Below are positions 40,201 to 49,066 of a DNA stretch of 52,083 nt, one piece after another; within the stretch, counting starts at the first letter, position 1, and each line of letters starts with the position of its first letter. Source of the stretch: Candidatus Woesearchaeota archaeon (GTDB lineage: Archaea > Nanobdellota > Nanobdellia > Woesearchaeales > GW2011-AR4); assembly GCA_016188245.1 (NCBI GenBank), contig JACPIE010000007.1, positions 1 through 52,083 on the forward strand, given 5' to 3'. Both the position numbers and the translations under genes were made by a program. The notes under the pieces were generated by a model that saw nothing but the letters and a program-made list of their open reading frames with translations, ran no database searches and was not told the DNA's origin.

Positions 40201-42615
40201 TTACCTTTTCAGCTTCTTTTCCAGTTTGGCTATTGCAAGGGTTGTCTTAAGAACAGTATCCGGGTTCAATGACATGCTGTCTATGCCGCACCTTACCAGG
40301 AATTCAGCAAAGTCAACCTTATCGCTAGGAGCCTGGCCGCACAATCCAATTTTCCTTTTATTCTTCTTGCATTTTTTGATGACTTCTTCAATTAATTTTT
40401 TAACGGCAGGATTCCTTTCATCATAAAGCCTGCTTACAAGCTCAGAGTCCCTGTCCAAGCCAAGAGTTAACTGGGTCAAGTCATTTGAGCCAATGCTGAA
40501 TCCGTCAAATATTTTTGCAAAGTCATCAGCTAAGATTACGTTGCTTGGAATCTCACACATCACATAAATCTCTAATTCGTTCTTGCCGCGAACTAATCCA
40601 TATCTTCCCATCTCTTCAACGACAAGCTTTCCTTCCTCAACTGTCCTGCAAAAGGGTACCATCAGCTTTATGTTTGTCAATCCCATTTCATCTCTTGCCT
40701 TTTTCATTGCCATGCATTCCAGCCCAAATGCTTCTTTGTAATTGCCGGCATAATACCTTGAAGCCCCCCTCCACCCAAGCATAGGGTTTTCCTCTTTTGG
40801 CTCAAACTCACTGCCTCCAATCAGGTTGGCATATTCATTGCTCTTGAAGTCAGACATCCTGACAATCACATCTTTTGGGTAAAAAGCTGCCCCAATCATG
40901 GCAACTCCCTGCGCAAGCTTCTCGACAAAATAATCAGTTTTGTTTTTGTATGCATATGTCAACTCGGCAATTATGTCCTTTGCTTTCCTGTCTTTCAGCC
41001 TGTCATAATGCAGCAAAGCCAGAGGATGCACTTTAATGTAGGAGCTGATGATGAATTCTTCCCTTGCAAGCCCCACGCCATCGTTTGGAATAAATGAGAA
41101 ATCAAATGCCTGGTCAGGATTCCCTACATTCATCATTATCTTTGTTTTTGGCCTCTCCAGTGTTTTCAAGTTTATTTTATGCACTTCAAAATTAAGCCTG
41201 CCCCTGTAAACTTTGCCGACTTCCCCTTCTGCGCAGCTTACGGTAATTCCTGTTCCGCTCTTGATGATGTCTGTGCCATGCTCTGTTCCGACAATTGCCG
41301 GAATTCCAAGCTCCCTTGCGACTATGGCCGCATGTGCTGTCCTCCCTCCCCTATTTGTGACAATTGCAGAGGCAATCTTCATTATGGGCTCCCAATCGGG
41401 ATCTGTTTTTTCAGTTATCAGAACTTCCCCTTTCCTGAAATTGCCGATGTCGCTTGCGCTTTTTATCACATGCGCCGTTCCGGCGCCGATTTTTGTGCCT
41501 ACACTCAATCCAGTGGCAAGAACTTCTCCCTTTTGCTTAAGGACATACTCTTCCAGTACATTGAGGTTCTTCTGGCTTTGGACTGTTTCCGGCCTTGCCT
41601 GGACTATGAAAAGCTCTCCGGAATTTCCGTCTTTGGCCCATTCCATGTCCATGGGCTTGAATTTTCCGGCTTTTTTTGAGTAATGTCCTTCGATGATGCA
41701 TGCCCATCTCGCCAGCTTCAGAATTTCATCATCATTCAGCACAAACTTGAATCTTTGCTCATAGGGAACTTCAACATTTTCCGTTGTGTGTTTCGTTCCC
41801 TGCTCGCTGTAAACCATTTTTATTTTCTTGCTTCCCAGCTTCTTGCTCAAAATAGGCCTGAATCTTTTTTTCAGCGTTGGCTTGAAGACATAAAACTGGT
41901 CGGGATTCACTGCCCCAAGCACAACATTCTCCCCAAGGCCATAAGCCCCATTAATCAGTACAGCGTCTTTGAATCCGGTTTCCGTGTCGATAGAAAACAT
42001 CACTCCCGAGCAGGCCTTGTCGCTCCTGATCATTTTTTGGACTCCGATTGAAAGCGCAACCTTGAAATGCTCGAAATGCCTGTCAACCCTGTAGGAAATT
42101 GCCCTGTTTGTAAAAAGTGAGGCGAAACATTTTTTGCATGCCTCAATCAGGGAATGCTCCCCCCTTATGTTAAGGTAAGTTTCCTGCTGGCCTGCAAAGC
42201 TCGCATCCGGCAAATCTTCTGCTGTTGCGGAGCTTCTCACGGCAACATCCGCATTGGCGCCGTATTGCCTGCATAATTTTTTGTAAGAACCTATTATTTC
42301 TTCCCTCAATTCTTTAGGAAATTCAGCCTGTAAAATTGTTTCCCGGACTTTTCTCCCCTTGTCGTTCAGGTTTTTCATGTTGGAAGTGTCCAGCCCATTT
42401 AGAATCTGCCGGATGGTGTCCCTTATCCCTGCCTTTTCAAGAAGATAGTTGTATGCATTCGCGGTTACAGCAAACCCGTTCGGAATTCTGACTCCTTTTT
42501 TCGTAAGGTTCCTGTACATCTCTCCCAAAGAGGCGTTTTTGCCCCCCACAAGAGGAACATCTTCAATTCCCAATTCGTCAAACCAAAAAATGAACTTTTT
42601 AGATCTGCTTTTCAC
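40201..42615 (-). CDS. ppsA: Phosphoenolpyruvate synthase
   Basis: Converts pyruvate, ATP and water to phosphoenolpyruvate, the first gluconeogenic step. The N-terminal ATP-grasp part starts with GGKNASLGEMYRNL. The phosphohistidine swivel domain has GGRTAHAAIVARELGIPAIVGT with its catalytic His near residue 427. The C-terminal barrel shows SIGSNDLTQLTLGLDRDS and GLCGQAPSD. Length 804 aa is normal. The start codon is GTG at 42615 with a good Shine-Dalgarno (GAGGTG) before it. Single-gene unit. Confidence 0.96.
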   Translation of the reverse strand: MKSRSKKFIFWFDELGIEDVPLVGGKNASLGEMYRNLTKKGVRIPNGFAVTANAYNYLLEKAGIRDTIRQILNGLDTSNMKNLNDKGRKVRETILQAEFPKELREEIIGSYKKLCRQYGANADVAVRSSATAEDLPDASFAGQQETYLNIRGEHSLIEACKKCFASLFTNRAISYRVDRHFEHFKVALSIGVQKMIRSDKACSGVMFSIDTETGFKDAVLINGAYGLGENVVLGAVNPDQFYVFKPTLKKRFRPILSKKLGSKKIKMVYSEQGTKHTTENVEVPYEQRFKFVLNDDEILKLARWACIIEGHYSKKAGKFKPMDMEWAKDGNSGELFIVQARPETVQSQKNLNVLEEYVLKQKGEVLATGLSVGTKIGAGTAHVIKSASDIGNFRKGEVLITEKTDPDWEPIMKIASAIVTNRGGRTAHAAIVARELGIPAIVGTEHGTDIIKSGTGITVSCAEGEVGKVYRGRLNFEVHKINLKTLERPKTKIMMNVGNPDQAFDFSFIPNDGVGLAREEFIISSYIKVHPLALLHYDRLKDRKAKDIIAELTYAYKNKTDYFVEKLAQGVAMIGAAFYPKDVIVRMSDFKSNEYANLIGGSEFEPKEENPMLGWRGASRYYAGNYKEAFGLECMAMKKARDEMGLTNIKLMVPFCRTVEEGKLVVEEMGRYGLVRGKNELEIYVMCEIPSNVILADDFAKIFDGFSIGSNDLTQLTLGLDRDSELVSRLYDERNPAVKKLIEEVIKKCKKNKRKIGLCGQAPSDKVDFAEFLVRCGIDSMSLNPDTVLKTTLAIAKLEKKLKR

Positions 42616-42817
42616 ACGGCACCTCTAGGATTCATTTGATTCTGATATGAATATAAAGGTTTCGAAATTCGAAAAATTTGAATGCCTCAAAAATTCAATA
42701 TTTTCTCAATGTTATGTTGGCAGTATTCTGCCACTAGTTAAAAACTAATGATAAATTCCGGCATTTTATAAAAAACTTTATATACGCTGGGAGATACTTG
42801 GTCTTTGGTGGTTCAAA

Positions 42818-43126
42818 ATGCCGAATTTTGTAAAAGCTGCAAATATTTCAGACTTAAAGCCCGGAGAAAATAAAACAGTCAGTGTGAACGGCACGGAAGT
42901 TGCCCTGTTTAATGTAGACGGGCAGTTTTTTGCCATAAGCAACACCTGCCTGCACAGGGGCGGCCCTTTGGGAGAAGGAATGCTCGACGGGGATGTTGTT
43001 ACATGCCCTTGGCATGGCTGGCGCTTCAATGTCAAAACAGGAGTTTCCCCGGTTATGCCGAATGCAAAAGTCGCCGCATACAAAATTAAGACAGAAGGCA
43101 ATGATATCTTAATTGCAGTTGATTGA
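42818..43126 (+). CDS. Rieske-type [2Fe-2S] ferredoxin
   Basis: A 102-aa soluble Rieske protein. Cluster ligands are CLHRGGPL (Cys, His) near residue 46 and CPWHGWRF (Cys, His) near residue 66. No signal peptide or membrane anchor is present, so it resembles the ferredoxin partners of oxygenases rather than cytochrome-complex Rieske proteins. No oxygenase gene is nearby. It converges with the PfkB kinase gene, stop to stop within 2 bp. A TATA box (TTTATATAC) lies about 35 nt upstream. Confidence 0.93.
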   Translation: MPNFVKAANISDLKPGENKTVSVNGTEVALFNVDGQFFAISNTCLHRGGPLGEGMLDGDVVTCPWHGWRFNVKTGVSPVMPNAKVAAYKIKTEGNDILIAVD

Positions 43127-43127
43127 T

Positions 43128-44114
43128 TTATCTGATTTTTTTCTTGTGTATTTTTATCTTTAGCTTTTTCATCTGCTTAACGGCTTCTTTAAAATTCAAT
43201 AAAATGTTCTTTGCGCCGTAATGGCTTACAACGGACTGTGCATTTATTATTCCGAGCCTTATTGCAAACTCCGCATCATTTTTTCTTATCAATCCCGATA
43301 AAAAAGAGGCTGCAAAGGCGTCTCCTGCCCCGGTCGCATCAATAATCCTGACAGGAGGGGGCAAAGCGGCAATCATATGCCCACCATTAATGGTGTATAG
43401 CCTATTTTTACCGTCTGTTATAACTACAGTATCCGGGCCCAAGCCCTTGAGCTTGAACGAAAGATCCTCCATTGTATCTTTTCCGACAAGCAGGCAGGCT
43501 TCTTCTTTGTTCAAAACCAAAAGATCAGTCCTGCTTATTATATCCTTAAGGTAATCTAATCCTTTCTCTGCAAGGTAATAGCTAGGGTTGAATGCAACTT
43601 TTATGTCATGCCGCTGCGCAAATTCCGCCAACCTTTCCAAAGTATGGAAAGACTCTTCAAGCATTGAGCTAAAATAAAACCATTTTGCCTTAAGCCTCTT
43701 GATTGGAATATCCCTGTACTGCAGATTGTCATTTATCCCTTTGTGTGTCAAGATGGTTCGGTCATGCTCCAATGTATCCAAAATGATGGAGTACCCGGCA
43801 TGCCCGCTTCCGTGTGCGCAGAGCAGGTCTATCTTTTCTTTTTTCAGGATTTTATGTATGAAATCGGAATTCGTGCCAGTGCCGAGCTTGCCAACAAATC
43901 CGACCTTGTGCCCAAGCCTTGACAAGGCAACTGCAGTATTTGTGCCTCCGCCGCCGGTTGTAAATTCAAGCTCGTCTATCAGTATTTTTGAGCCTGAAGG
44001 GAATGCAAGCAAATCAGTTTCCCCTTTTGGGTCTATTATCTTGATAAGCTCGGAAAAATGCGTTTTTGCAAAGACATCAACAGTGGCGGAGCCGACAGTG
44101 ATTACATCGTACAT
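43128..44114 (-). CDS. PfkB-family sugar kinase
   Basis: Ribokinase-fold kinase of about 328 aa. The N-terminal signature GGGGTNTAVALSRLG lies near residue 48, and the C-terminal PfkB motif DATGAGDAFAASFLSG near 267 carries the catalytic Asp. Substrate (ribose, nucleoside, fructose phosphate or another sugar) cannot be fixed by eye. The start at 44114 (MYDVITVGS) is preferred over an ATG 8 codons earlier because a TATA box (ATTATATAAA on the minus strand) ends about 25 nt before it. Confidence 0.88.
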   Translation of the reverse strand: MYDVITVGSATVDVFAKTHFSELIKIIDPKGETDLLAFPSGSKILIDELEFTTGGGGTNTAVALSRLGHKVGFVGKLGTGTNSDFIHKILKKEKIDLLCAHGSGHAGYSIILDTLEHDRTILTHKGINDNLQYRDIPIKRLKAKWFYFSSMLEESFHTLERLAEFAQRHDIKVAFNPSYYLAEKGLDYLKDIISRTDLLVLNKEEACLLVGKDTMEDLSFKLKGLGPDTVVITDGKNRLYTINGGHMIAALPPPVRIIDATGAGDAFAASFLSGLIRKNDAEFAIRLGIINAQSVVSHYGAKNILLNFKEAVKQMKKLKIKIHKKKIR

Positions 44115-44184
44115 GATTGTTTTTTTGGGATAATGCATTTATATAATTATTGTTTTACGGGCGTTTGAAAAGCTTAAAAGCTGG

Positions 44185-45222
44185 TCAAAAGCTTACCCTG
44201 TCCAAGATTTCATGCGCATTGGCGGAGTTTAGATATTTTTCAATGTTCTTGCTGCTCAGTTTAGCCAGAAAAATTGTTTTTAACGACTCTTTTTCATTGT
44301 GGCTTACCCTTGCTATTTTGTCTGCTTCAACCAGCCCGTAAGGATAGCCTATAAAGATTGGATCAATGCAGTTGCCTGCAAGGGAGTTAATTGTTTCTTC
44401 CGCTTTTGCTTTCTGCTCGTTGAAAATCTCAAGCCTGAAGATATGCCTGGAGCTTTCATGGAGCTTGGCAAAAAACATCTCTGCCTTATGGCTTGCGCTG
44501 CTTATTTCGGCAATCGGGTGGTAAAACCACGGGCCTGAGGGGCTTAAATTGCCCAGAACAGCGCTCAGCAAGTCTCCATTATCAGTAAACAAGGAAGTAG
44601 TTTTGCTTAAGGCTGCCAAAACAATATCATTCCTGCCGCATGGCGCATACAGCTCATCCAAATATTCATTTTCATTGGTCAGAGTGCCCTGCAGATTGCC
44701 GTCCAAAACTATGATATCTGCCAATTTTTCTTCTGCAATCAGCTTTGCCAGCTTCAGCTCTGCAAACCTCCTGATTGCATTAGGCATGCTGCTTATTTCC
44801 GCCCTGTTGAATCCAAGCATTAAAGCCCTGTCAAAAGAGCTGAACGAAAATTCATCCATCTCCAGGCTGTTTTTTGCCTTAAAAAAAGTTGTCTTGAAAT
44901 GTATTTCATTGTTTTGGCTTACAGCCTGGACAAAGGCAAGAATCTCAAATTTTTTAGTGCCAATTCTTTTGTTATCCTTGTAGATTACCGAGCATATCCT
45001 GACCAGATTCAGTGAAAAGCTGCCGGAGCCTATAATTTCGGCGTTGCCTCCGTCAATAAAGGCGATGCTCCTGCCGGAAAATTTTTTGGTTATTGCATGA
45101 AAATTTTTTGCATCGATTTTGCAGGCCCTGTAATTTTCCCAGGATAATCTTGGGGACGCACCCTCAATCTTGTGGGTGCTGTCCAGTGATTCAAGAATTT
45201 TGCCGACAATTTCGTCATACAT
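44185..45222 (-). CDS. nurA: NurA-domain nuclease
   Basis: 5'-3' nuclease that works with HerA in DNA end resection. Active-site acidic residues are in IAFIDGGNAEI (near residue 55) and DIIVLDGNLQGTL (near 172). The C-terminal IFIGYPYGLVEADKIARVSHNEK carries the last motif. Length 345 aa is typical. In most archaea nurA and herA are adjacent to rad50-mre11; here nurA stands alone, 18 kb from the herA-like gene, next to the NAD cluster. Confidence 0.85.
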   Translation of the reverse strand: MYDEIVGKILESLDSTHKIEGASPRLSWENYRACKIDAKNFHAITKKFSGRSIAFIDGGNAEIIGSGSFSLNLVRICSVIYKDNKRIGTKKFEILAFVQAVSQNNEIHFKTTFFKAKNSLEMDEFSFSSFDRALMLGFNRAEISSMPNAIRRFAELKLAKLIAEEKLADIIVLDGNLQGTLTNENEYLDELYAPCGRNDIVLAALSKTTSLFTDNGDLLSAVLGNLSPSGPWFYHPIAEISSASHKAEMFFAKLHESSRHIFRLEIFNEQKAKAEETINSLAGNCIDPIFIGYPYGLVEADKIARVSHNEKESLKTIFLAKLSSKNIEKYLNSANAHEILDRVSF

Positions 45223-45259
45223 AAGCTGAGATTATCCGGGCTTGTTTTTAATTTTTGCG

Positions 45260-46249
45260 CTAAACTCCGTAAACTGTCTGCCTTGCATCGGCAAAATGGG
45301 GCTGAGCAGCCACTATGCCATTTTTTATCAGTATGTCCAAAGCGTACCTTACTGTCCTTTCCGGCAGCATAGACGAGCTTATCAGGTCTTTTTGAGTCAT
45401 ATTACCTTCTTGAGTCAGGATTCTGTAAATCAGCTTCGCGCTTGCCGGAGCATTTCTCAGCCTTTCTGTCTCCTCCTTGATTGTCCTTTTTCTTAATTTG
45501 CTTTCAAGAGAGTAATCATTCGAGAACACTATAAAGTTGGCATCATGCGGGGATTTTTCTATAAGAACTTCCTTTCCACTTACAGGCATCCTGATTTCGC
45601 CGTCAATAATCAAAATCGGATTATTCCCCTGTATATCTGATATCCTGATATTTGCATTGTCGGCAACAATGACCGGGGAATGCTTTTCAAGTGATGATAT
45701 TGGAGTGATTGCAAAGATTTTAGGCTCATCCAAAACAATCGGGCCTCCGGCTGACAGCGAGTAGCCAGTGCTTCCAGTAGGCGTAGAGATTACTATGCCG
45801 TCGCTTGAATCTTTCCAGAAAAGCTCATCGTTCAGAATCAGGGAATACTTAAGCAGAGAAGCGCTTTTTGAGCAAAACAATCCTATATCATTCAGCCCTA
45901 TTGGGGTTGTCATTTTATCTATTTTTGCGGTTAATCTTGCCCTTTTGAATATTTTGTATTTTCCTTTCCTTACCAAATTCATGCAATGCCTCAAATTCAG
46001 CAGGTTTGCCTGTGCAAGAAATCCCTGAGATGATGCGACTGCAAGGACCGGAATCTGCAATTTGCCGAGCTTTCTGAATGTTTCCAGTATGAACCTGTCG
46101 TCCCCGATAGAGATGACCGCCTCGTAGTCTTTATTTGCCCAGCTGTCCTTGCTGAATGAGTATTTTAGATGGCCCTCCCTAAAATGGTTCGCTGCAATTT
46201 TTGCAATTGCGGCAGATTTCTTGTCTGTTTTTGAAGTGATCAGATACAT
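45260..46249 (-). CDS. nadK: NAD-kinase-like protein fused to a winged helix
   Basis: About 329 aa. Residues 1-260 are an NAD kinase: SDGIVISTPTGSTGYSLSAGG (nucleotide-binding loop) and GLNDIGL are well kept. The catalytic GGDG motif, however, reads SIGDDRFIL, so kinase activity is doubtful. The last 65 residues (SAKLIYRILTQEGNMTQKDLISSSMLPERTVRYALDIL..., in pieces) form a winged HTH. It is divergent from nadA-nadC-nadX across a perfect palindrome. I infer a NAD(P)-sensing repressor, or a kinase that also regulates. Start at 46249 fits a TATA box 26 nt upstream. Confidence 0.75.
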   Translation of the reverse strand: MYLITSKTDKKSAAIAKIAANHFREGHLKYSFSKDSWANKDYEAVISIGDDRFILETFRKLGKLQIPVLAVASSQGFLAQANLLNLRHCMNLVRKGKYKIFKRARLTAKIDKMTTPIGLNDIGLFCSKSASLLKYSLILNDELFWKDSSDGIVISTPTGSTGYSLSAGGPIVLDEPKIFAITPISSLEKHSPVIVADNANIRISDIQGNNPILIIDGEIRMPVSGKEVLIEKSPHDANFIVFSNDYSLESKLRKRTIKEETERLRNAPASAKLIYRILTQEGNMTQKDLISSSMLPERTVRYALDILIKNGIVAAQPHFADARQTVYGV

Positions 46250-46289
46250 ACGGCAGAGCAATGCATTTGGATTTATATAGATTTTGATT

Positions 46290-46310
46290 TATAGGCAAAA
46301 TTTGCCTATA
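46290..46310. promoter_or_regulatory. Perfect palindrome, candidate operator of the nad divergon
   Basis: TATAGGCAAA (46290-46299) and TTTGCCTATA (46301-46310) flank a single central A. It lies 10 bp upstream of the TATA box of the NAD-kinase/winged-helix gene (46271-46281, minus strand) and 41 bp upstream of the nadA TATA box (46351-46359). GC-containing arms make chance occurrence unlikely in this AT-rich gap. Confidence 0.7.
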
Positions 46311-46350
46311 TTTCGGGTTTTTCAAGGATGTGTTGCCTCTTCGCTTAATT

Positions 46351-46359
46351 ATTTAAATA
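46351..46359 (+). promoter_or_regulatory. TATA box of nadA
   Basis: ATTTAAATA is centred 26 nt before the ATG at 46381 but only about 8 nt before the ATG at 46363, so the leaderless start is the second ATG. Confidence 0.5.
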
Positions 46360-46380
46360 AAGATGAATGTGCTGAAAGCT

Positions 46381-47328
46381 ATGCGGCAGGAACTTGTGTC
46401 AAAAAGCATCATGGAAGATATTGATAAGCAGGTAGAGCTGATTCTGGAGCTTAAAAAGCAGAGAAATGCAGTCATACTTGTGCATAATTACCAGAGGCCC
46501 GAGATGTTCCGCATAGCAGACTATATAGGGGATTCCCTTGGGTTGTCTGTCAAGGCAGCAGAAACAAAAGCTGATGTTATCCTTTTCTGCGGAGTGAAGT
46601 TCATGGCGGAAACTGCAAAGATATTAAGCCCGGATAAAACTGTGCTATTGCCCAGCCTCGACGCCGGCTGCTCCCTGGCGGACATGGCCACTGCTGAAAA
46701 AGTAAAAGAGATAAAAAAGGCGCATCCTGATGCCGCTGTTGCCAGCTATGTAAACACGACAGCTGATGTTAAAGCTGTTTCTGATATATGCTGCACTTCG
46801 GCAAATGCTGTTGAAATTGTGAACTCTCTTCCAAATAAAAAAGTGATATTTCTGCCGGACAGGAATCTTGGAAGATATGTGCAGCAGCACACTGACAAAG
46901 AAATAATATTATGGGATGGGTATTGCTTTGTGCATGACAAGCTGGATGCGGACACACTAAGCGAATTCAAGCAGCGCTATCCTGGCGCAAAGGTCATAGC
47001 ACATCCTGAATGCAAGGAAGATCTCTTAAAATTGTCAGACCATATCTGCGGCACAGGAGGAATGGCTAAATTTGCCAAATCCGACGGATCAAAAAACTTC
47101 ATCGTTGTTACAGAGTGCGGAATGACTGAAAAGCTGAGAGAGGATGTGCCGGAAAAGAACTTTTTGTCTTTCTGCAACATATGCCCCTACATGAAATCGA
47201 CAACGCTGCCTTTGGTAGCGAGATCTTTAGTCAGCAACATGCATGAGATAACACTGCCACAAGATACAATAAAAAATGCAAGAAAGGCGATAGACCGCAT
47301 GCTGGAATTCTCCAAAAATGCCGCTTAG
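46381..47328 (+). CDS. nadA: Quinolinate synthase
   Basis: [4Fe-4S] enzyme condensing iminoaspartate with dihydroxyacetone phosphate to quinolinate, step two of NAD synthesis. VILVHNYQRPEMFRIADYIGDSLGLS and VILFCGVKFMAETAKIL (in parts) are diagnostic. Cluster cysteines are in FCGVKF, TECGM and CNICPYM. With the leaderless start the protein is 315 aa, a normal length. Its last 11 bases overlap nadC. It heads the nadA-nadC-nadX operon facing the NAD-kinase/winged-helix gene. Confidence 0.95.
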   Translation: MRQELVSKSIMEDIDKQVELILELKKQRNAVILVHNYQRPEMFRIADYIGDSLGLSVKAAETKADVILFCGVKFMAETAKILSPDKTVLLPSLDAGCSLADMATAEKVKEIKKAHPDAAVASYVNTTADVKAVSDICCTSANAVEIVNSLPNKKVIFLPDRNLGRYVQQHTDKEIILWDGYCFVHDKLDADTLSEFKQRYPGAKVIAHPECKEDLLKLSDHICGTGGMAKFAKSDGSKNFIVVTECGMTEKLREDVPEKNFLSFCNICPYMKSTTLPLVARSLVSNMHEITLPQDTIKNARKAIDRMLEFSKNAA

Positions 47329-48232
47329 GGACAAGCAGATTCTTGAATTCTGGGACAGGAGCAAAGAACTGAGGCTGGCCAATCAAAAATATAAAAAATT
47401 TTTACGGTATTTTTTTGGCTTATTGCTGGCAAATGATGCTGCCGGAAATGACATCACGACAAATTCTGCTGTTGATAAAAACAAGAAAATTTCTGCCGCA
47501 GTCGTCGCAAAAGAAGACGGCATATTTGCAGGCGCTGAAGAGTTCTTATTTCTAAATCGCGGGCTGAATGTCAAATTTTTAAAAAAAGATGGAAGTATGA
47601 TAAAAAACGGCGATAAGCTTGTTAGCATATCGGGAAATGCCAAAAAAATTTTGTCAAGAGAAAGAATTTCATTAAATGTATTGCAGAGGATGAGCGGCAT
47701 TGCAACTTTGACATGCAGATTAAGCGAAAAATCAGGCAAAGCAAGGATAGCGGCAACAAGGAAAACCTTGTGGGGACTGCTCGACAAAAAAGCAGTCAGC
47801 ATCGGCAATGGGCTGACTCACAGGCTGAGCTTGAATGACGGGATACTGATAAAAGACAATCACCTGAAGGTACTGGGCTATGATTTTGAAAAAGCGCTTA
47901 ATTCCGCCAAGGGCAAATCGGAGCACATAGAAATAGAGGTTGAAAGCAAAAAACAGGCATTGTCGGCTGCAAAAACGATAAAAAGGCTGATTAAAAAAAA
48001 CGATAAAACATTATATGCAATCATGCTTGACAATATTTCTCCGGAAAAAATTAAGTCCATAATCAAAGGCCTAAAAAACCTAAATCTTTGTGATTGTATT
48101 TTGCTGGAAGCTTCAGGAAATATATCCGCTGAAAATTTGGCAGGATATGCTAACTGCGGCGTGGATATCATCTCGATGGGAGGAATCACTCATTCGGCAA
48201 AAATTCTTAACATGTCTCTTGAGATAGAATGA
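47318..48232 (+). CDS. nadC: Nicotinate-nucleotide pyrophosphorylase (quinolinate phosphoribosyltransferase)
   Basis: Turns quinolinate and PRPP into nicotinate mononucleotide, step three of NAD synthesis. Typical features are GNDITTNSAV near the N-terminus, ERISLNVLQRMSGIATLT, the substrate-binding ATRKTLWGLLDKKAVSIGNGLTHR (R-K-T) near residue 146, and the barrel loops IEIEVES and IMLDNISPEKIK. Length 304 aa, slightly long at the N-terminus. It overlaps nadA by 11 bp and nadX by 4 bp. Confidence 0.95.
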   Translation: MPLRDKQILEFWDRSKELRLANQKYKKFLRYFFGLLLANDAAGNDITTNSAVDKNKKISAAVVAKEDGIFAGAEEFLFLNRGLNVKFLKKDGSMIKNGDKLVSISGNAKKILSRERISLNVLQRMSGIATLTCRLSEKSGKARIAATRKTLWGLLDKKAVSIGNGLTHRLSLNDGILIKDNHLKVLGYDFEKALNSAKGKSEHIEIEVESKKQALSAAKTIKRLIKKNDKTLYAIMLDNISPEKIKSIIKGLKNLNLCDCILLEASGNISAENLAGYANCGVDIISMGGITHSAKILNMSLEIE

Positions 48233-49020
48233 AAGCCGGCATTGTTGGCTGCGGATTTATAGGAAGCCAAATTTCAGAATTTTTAGATGCGAACAAAGGT
48301 TTCGAATTGATTGGGCTGAATGATATAGCAAAGGATAAAGCTGCAGACTTAATTGAAAAATTAAGGAACAGCAGGCCAAAACTTATGAATTTAAGCGAAT
48401 TAATAAAGAAATCAGATTTTATTGTTGAGTCTGCATCAAAAGATATTGTCAAAGACATTCTGAAAAATAAAAATCTCGATAAAAAAAATAAAATATTGCT
48501 GGTAATGAGCACAGGGGGGCTGATAGAAAATTTAAGCCTGCTGAATAAAACAAAAAACTGCCGAATACTGCTGCCTTCCGGGGCCGTTGCTGGCTTGGAT
48601 GCGATAAAATCCGTTTCAGGCAAAATAAAATCGTTGACATTGACAACTACAAAACCAATCAAAGGCCTTGAAGATGCGCCATTTATTGCAAAAAATGGCA
48701 TAAATATTCGAAATCTAAAAAATAAAAAAACTATTTTTGAAGGCAGTTTAAAAGACGCTGTGAATGGATTTCCGCAAAACATCAATGTGGCAGCAACATT
48801 GCACTTAGCTTCAAAATTTAAAAAAATAAAGATAAGGATAATAGCAGACCCTAATGCAAAATATAATGCCCATGAAATTGAAGCGGCTGGCGATTTTGGA
48901 ATAATCAAAACAACAACAAACAACCTTCCCAGCAAAAATCCAAAAACGAGCTACCTTGCCGTGCTGAGCGCAATTCAGGCGATAAAAGACATAAAATATA
49001 ACCTAAAAATAGGAAATTAG
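48229..49020 (+). CDS. nadX: L-aspartate dehydrogenase
   Basis: NAD(P)-dependent enzyme oxidising aspartate to iminoaspartate for NadA, used instead of the oxygen-dependent NadB. The Rossmann motif GIVGCGFIGSQI starts at residue 4. LLPSGAVAGLDAIKSV and the later NINVAATLHLASKF are AspDH signatures, followed by DPNAKYNAHEIEAAGDFG with the catalytic His. Length 263 aa is normal. Start overlaps nadC (ATGA), completing a three-gene route. Confidence 0.94.
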   Translation: MKAGIVGCGFIGSQISEFLDANKGFELIGLNDIAKDKAADLIEKLRNSRPKLMNLSELIKKSDFIVESASKDIVKDILKNKNLDKKNKILLVMSTGGLIENLSLLNKTKNCRILLPSGAVAGLDAIKSVSGKIKSLTLTTTKPIKGLEDAPFIAKNGINIRNLKNKKTIFEGSLKDAVNGFPQNINVAATLHLASKFKKIKIRIIADPNAKYNAHEIEAAGDFGIIKTTTNNLPSKNPKTSYLAVLSAIQAIKDIKYNLKIGN

Positions 49021-49066
49021 CTTTTTTTCATAACTTTTTTATATAATCCTGGAAATTCTGCTAATT

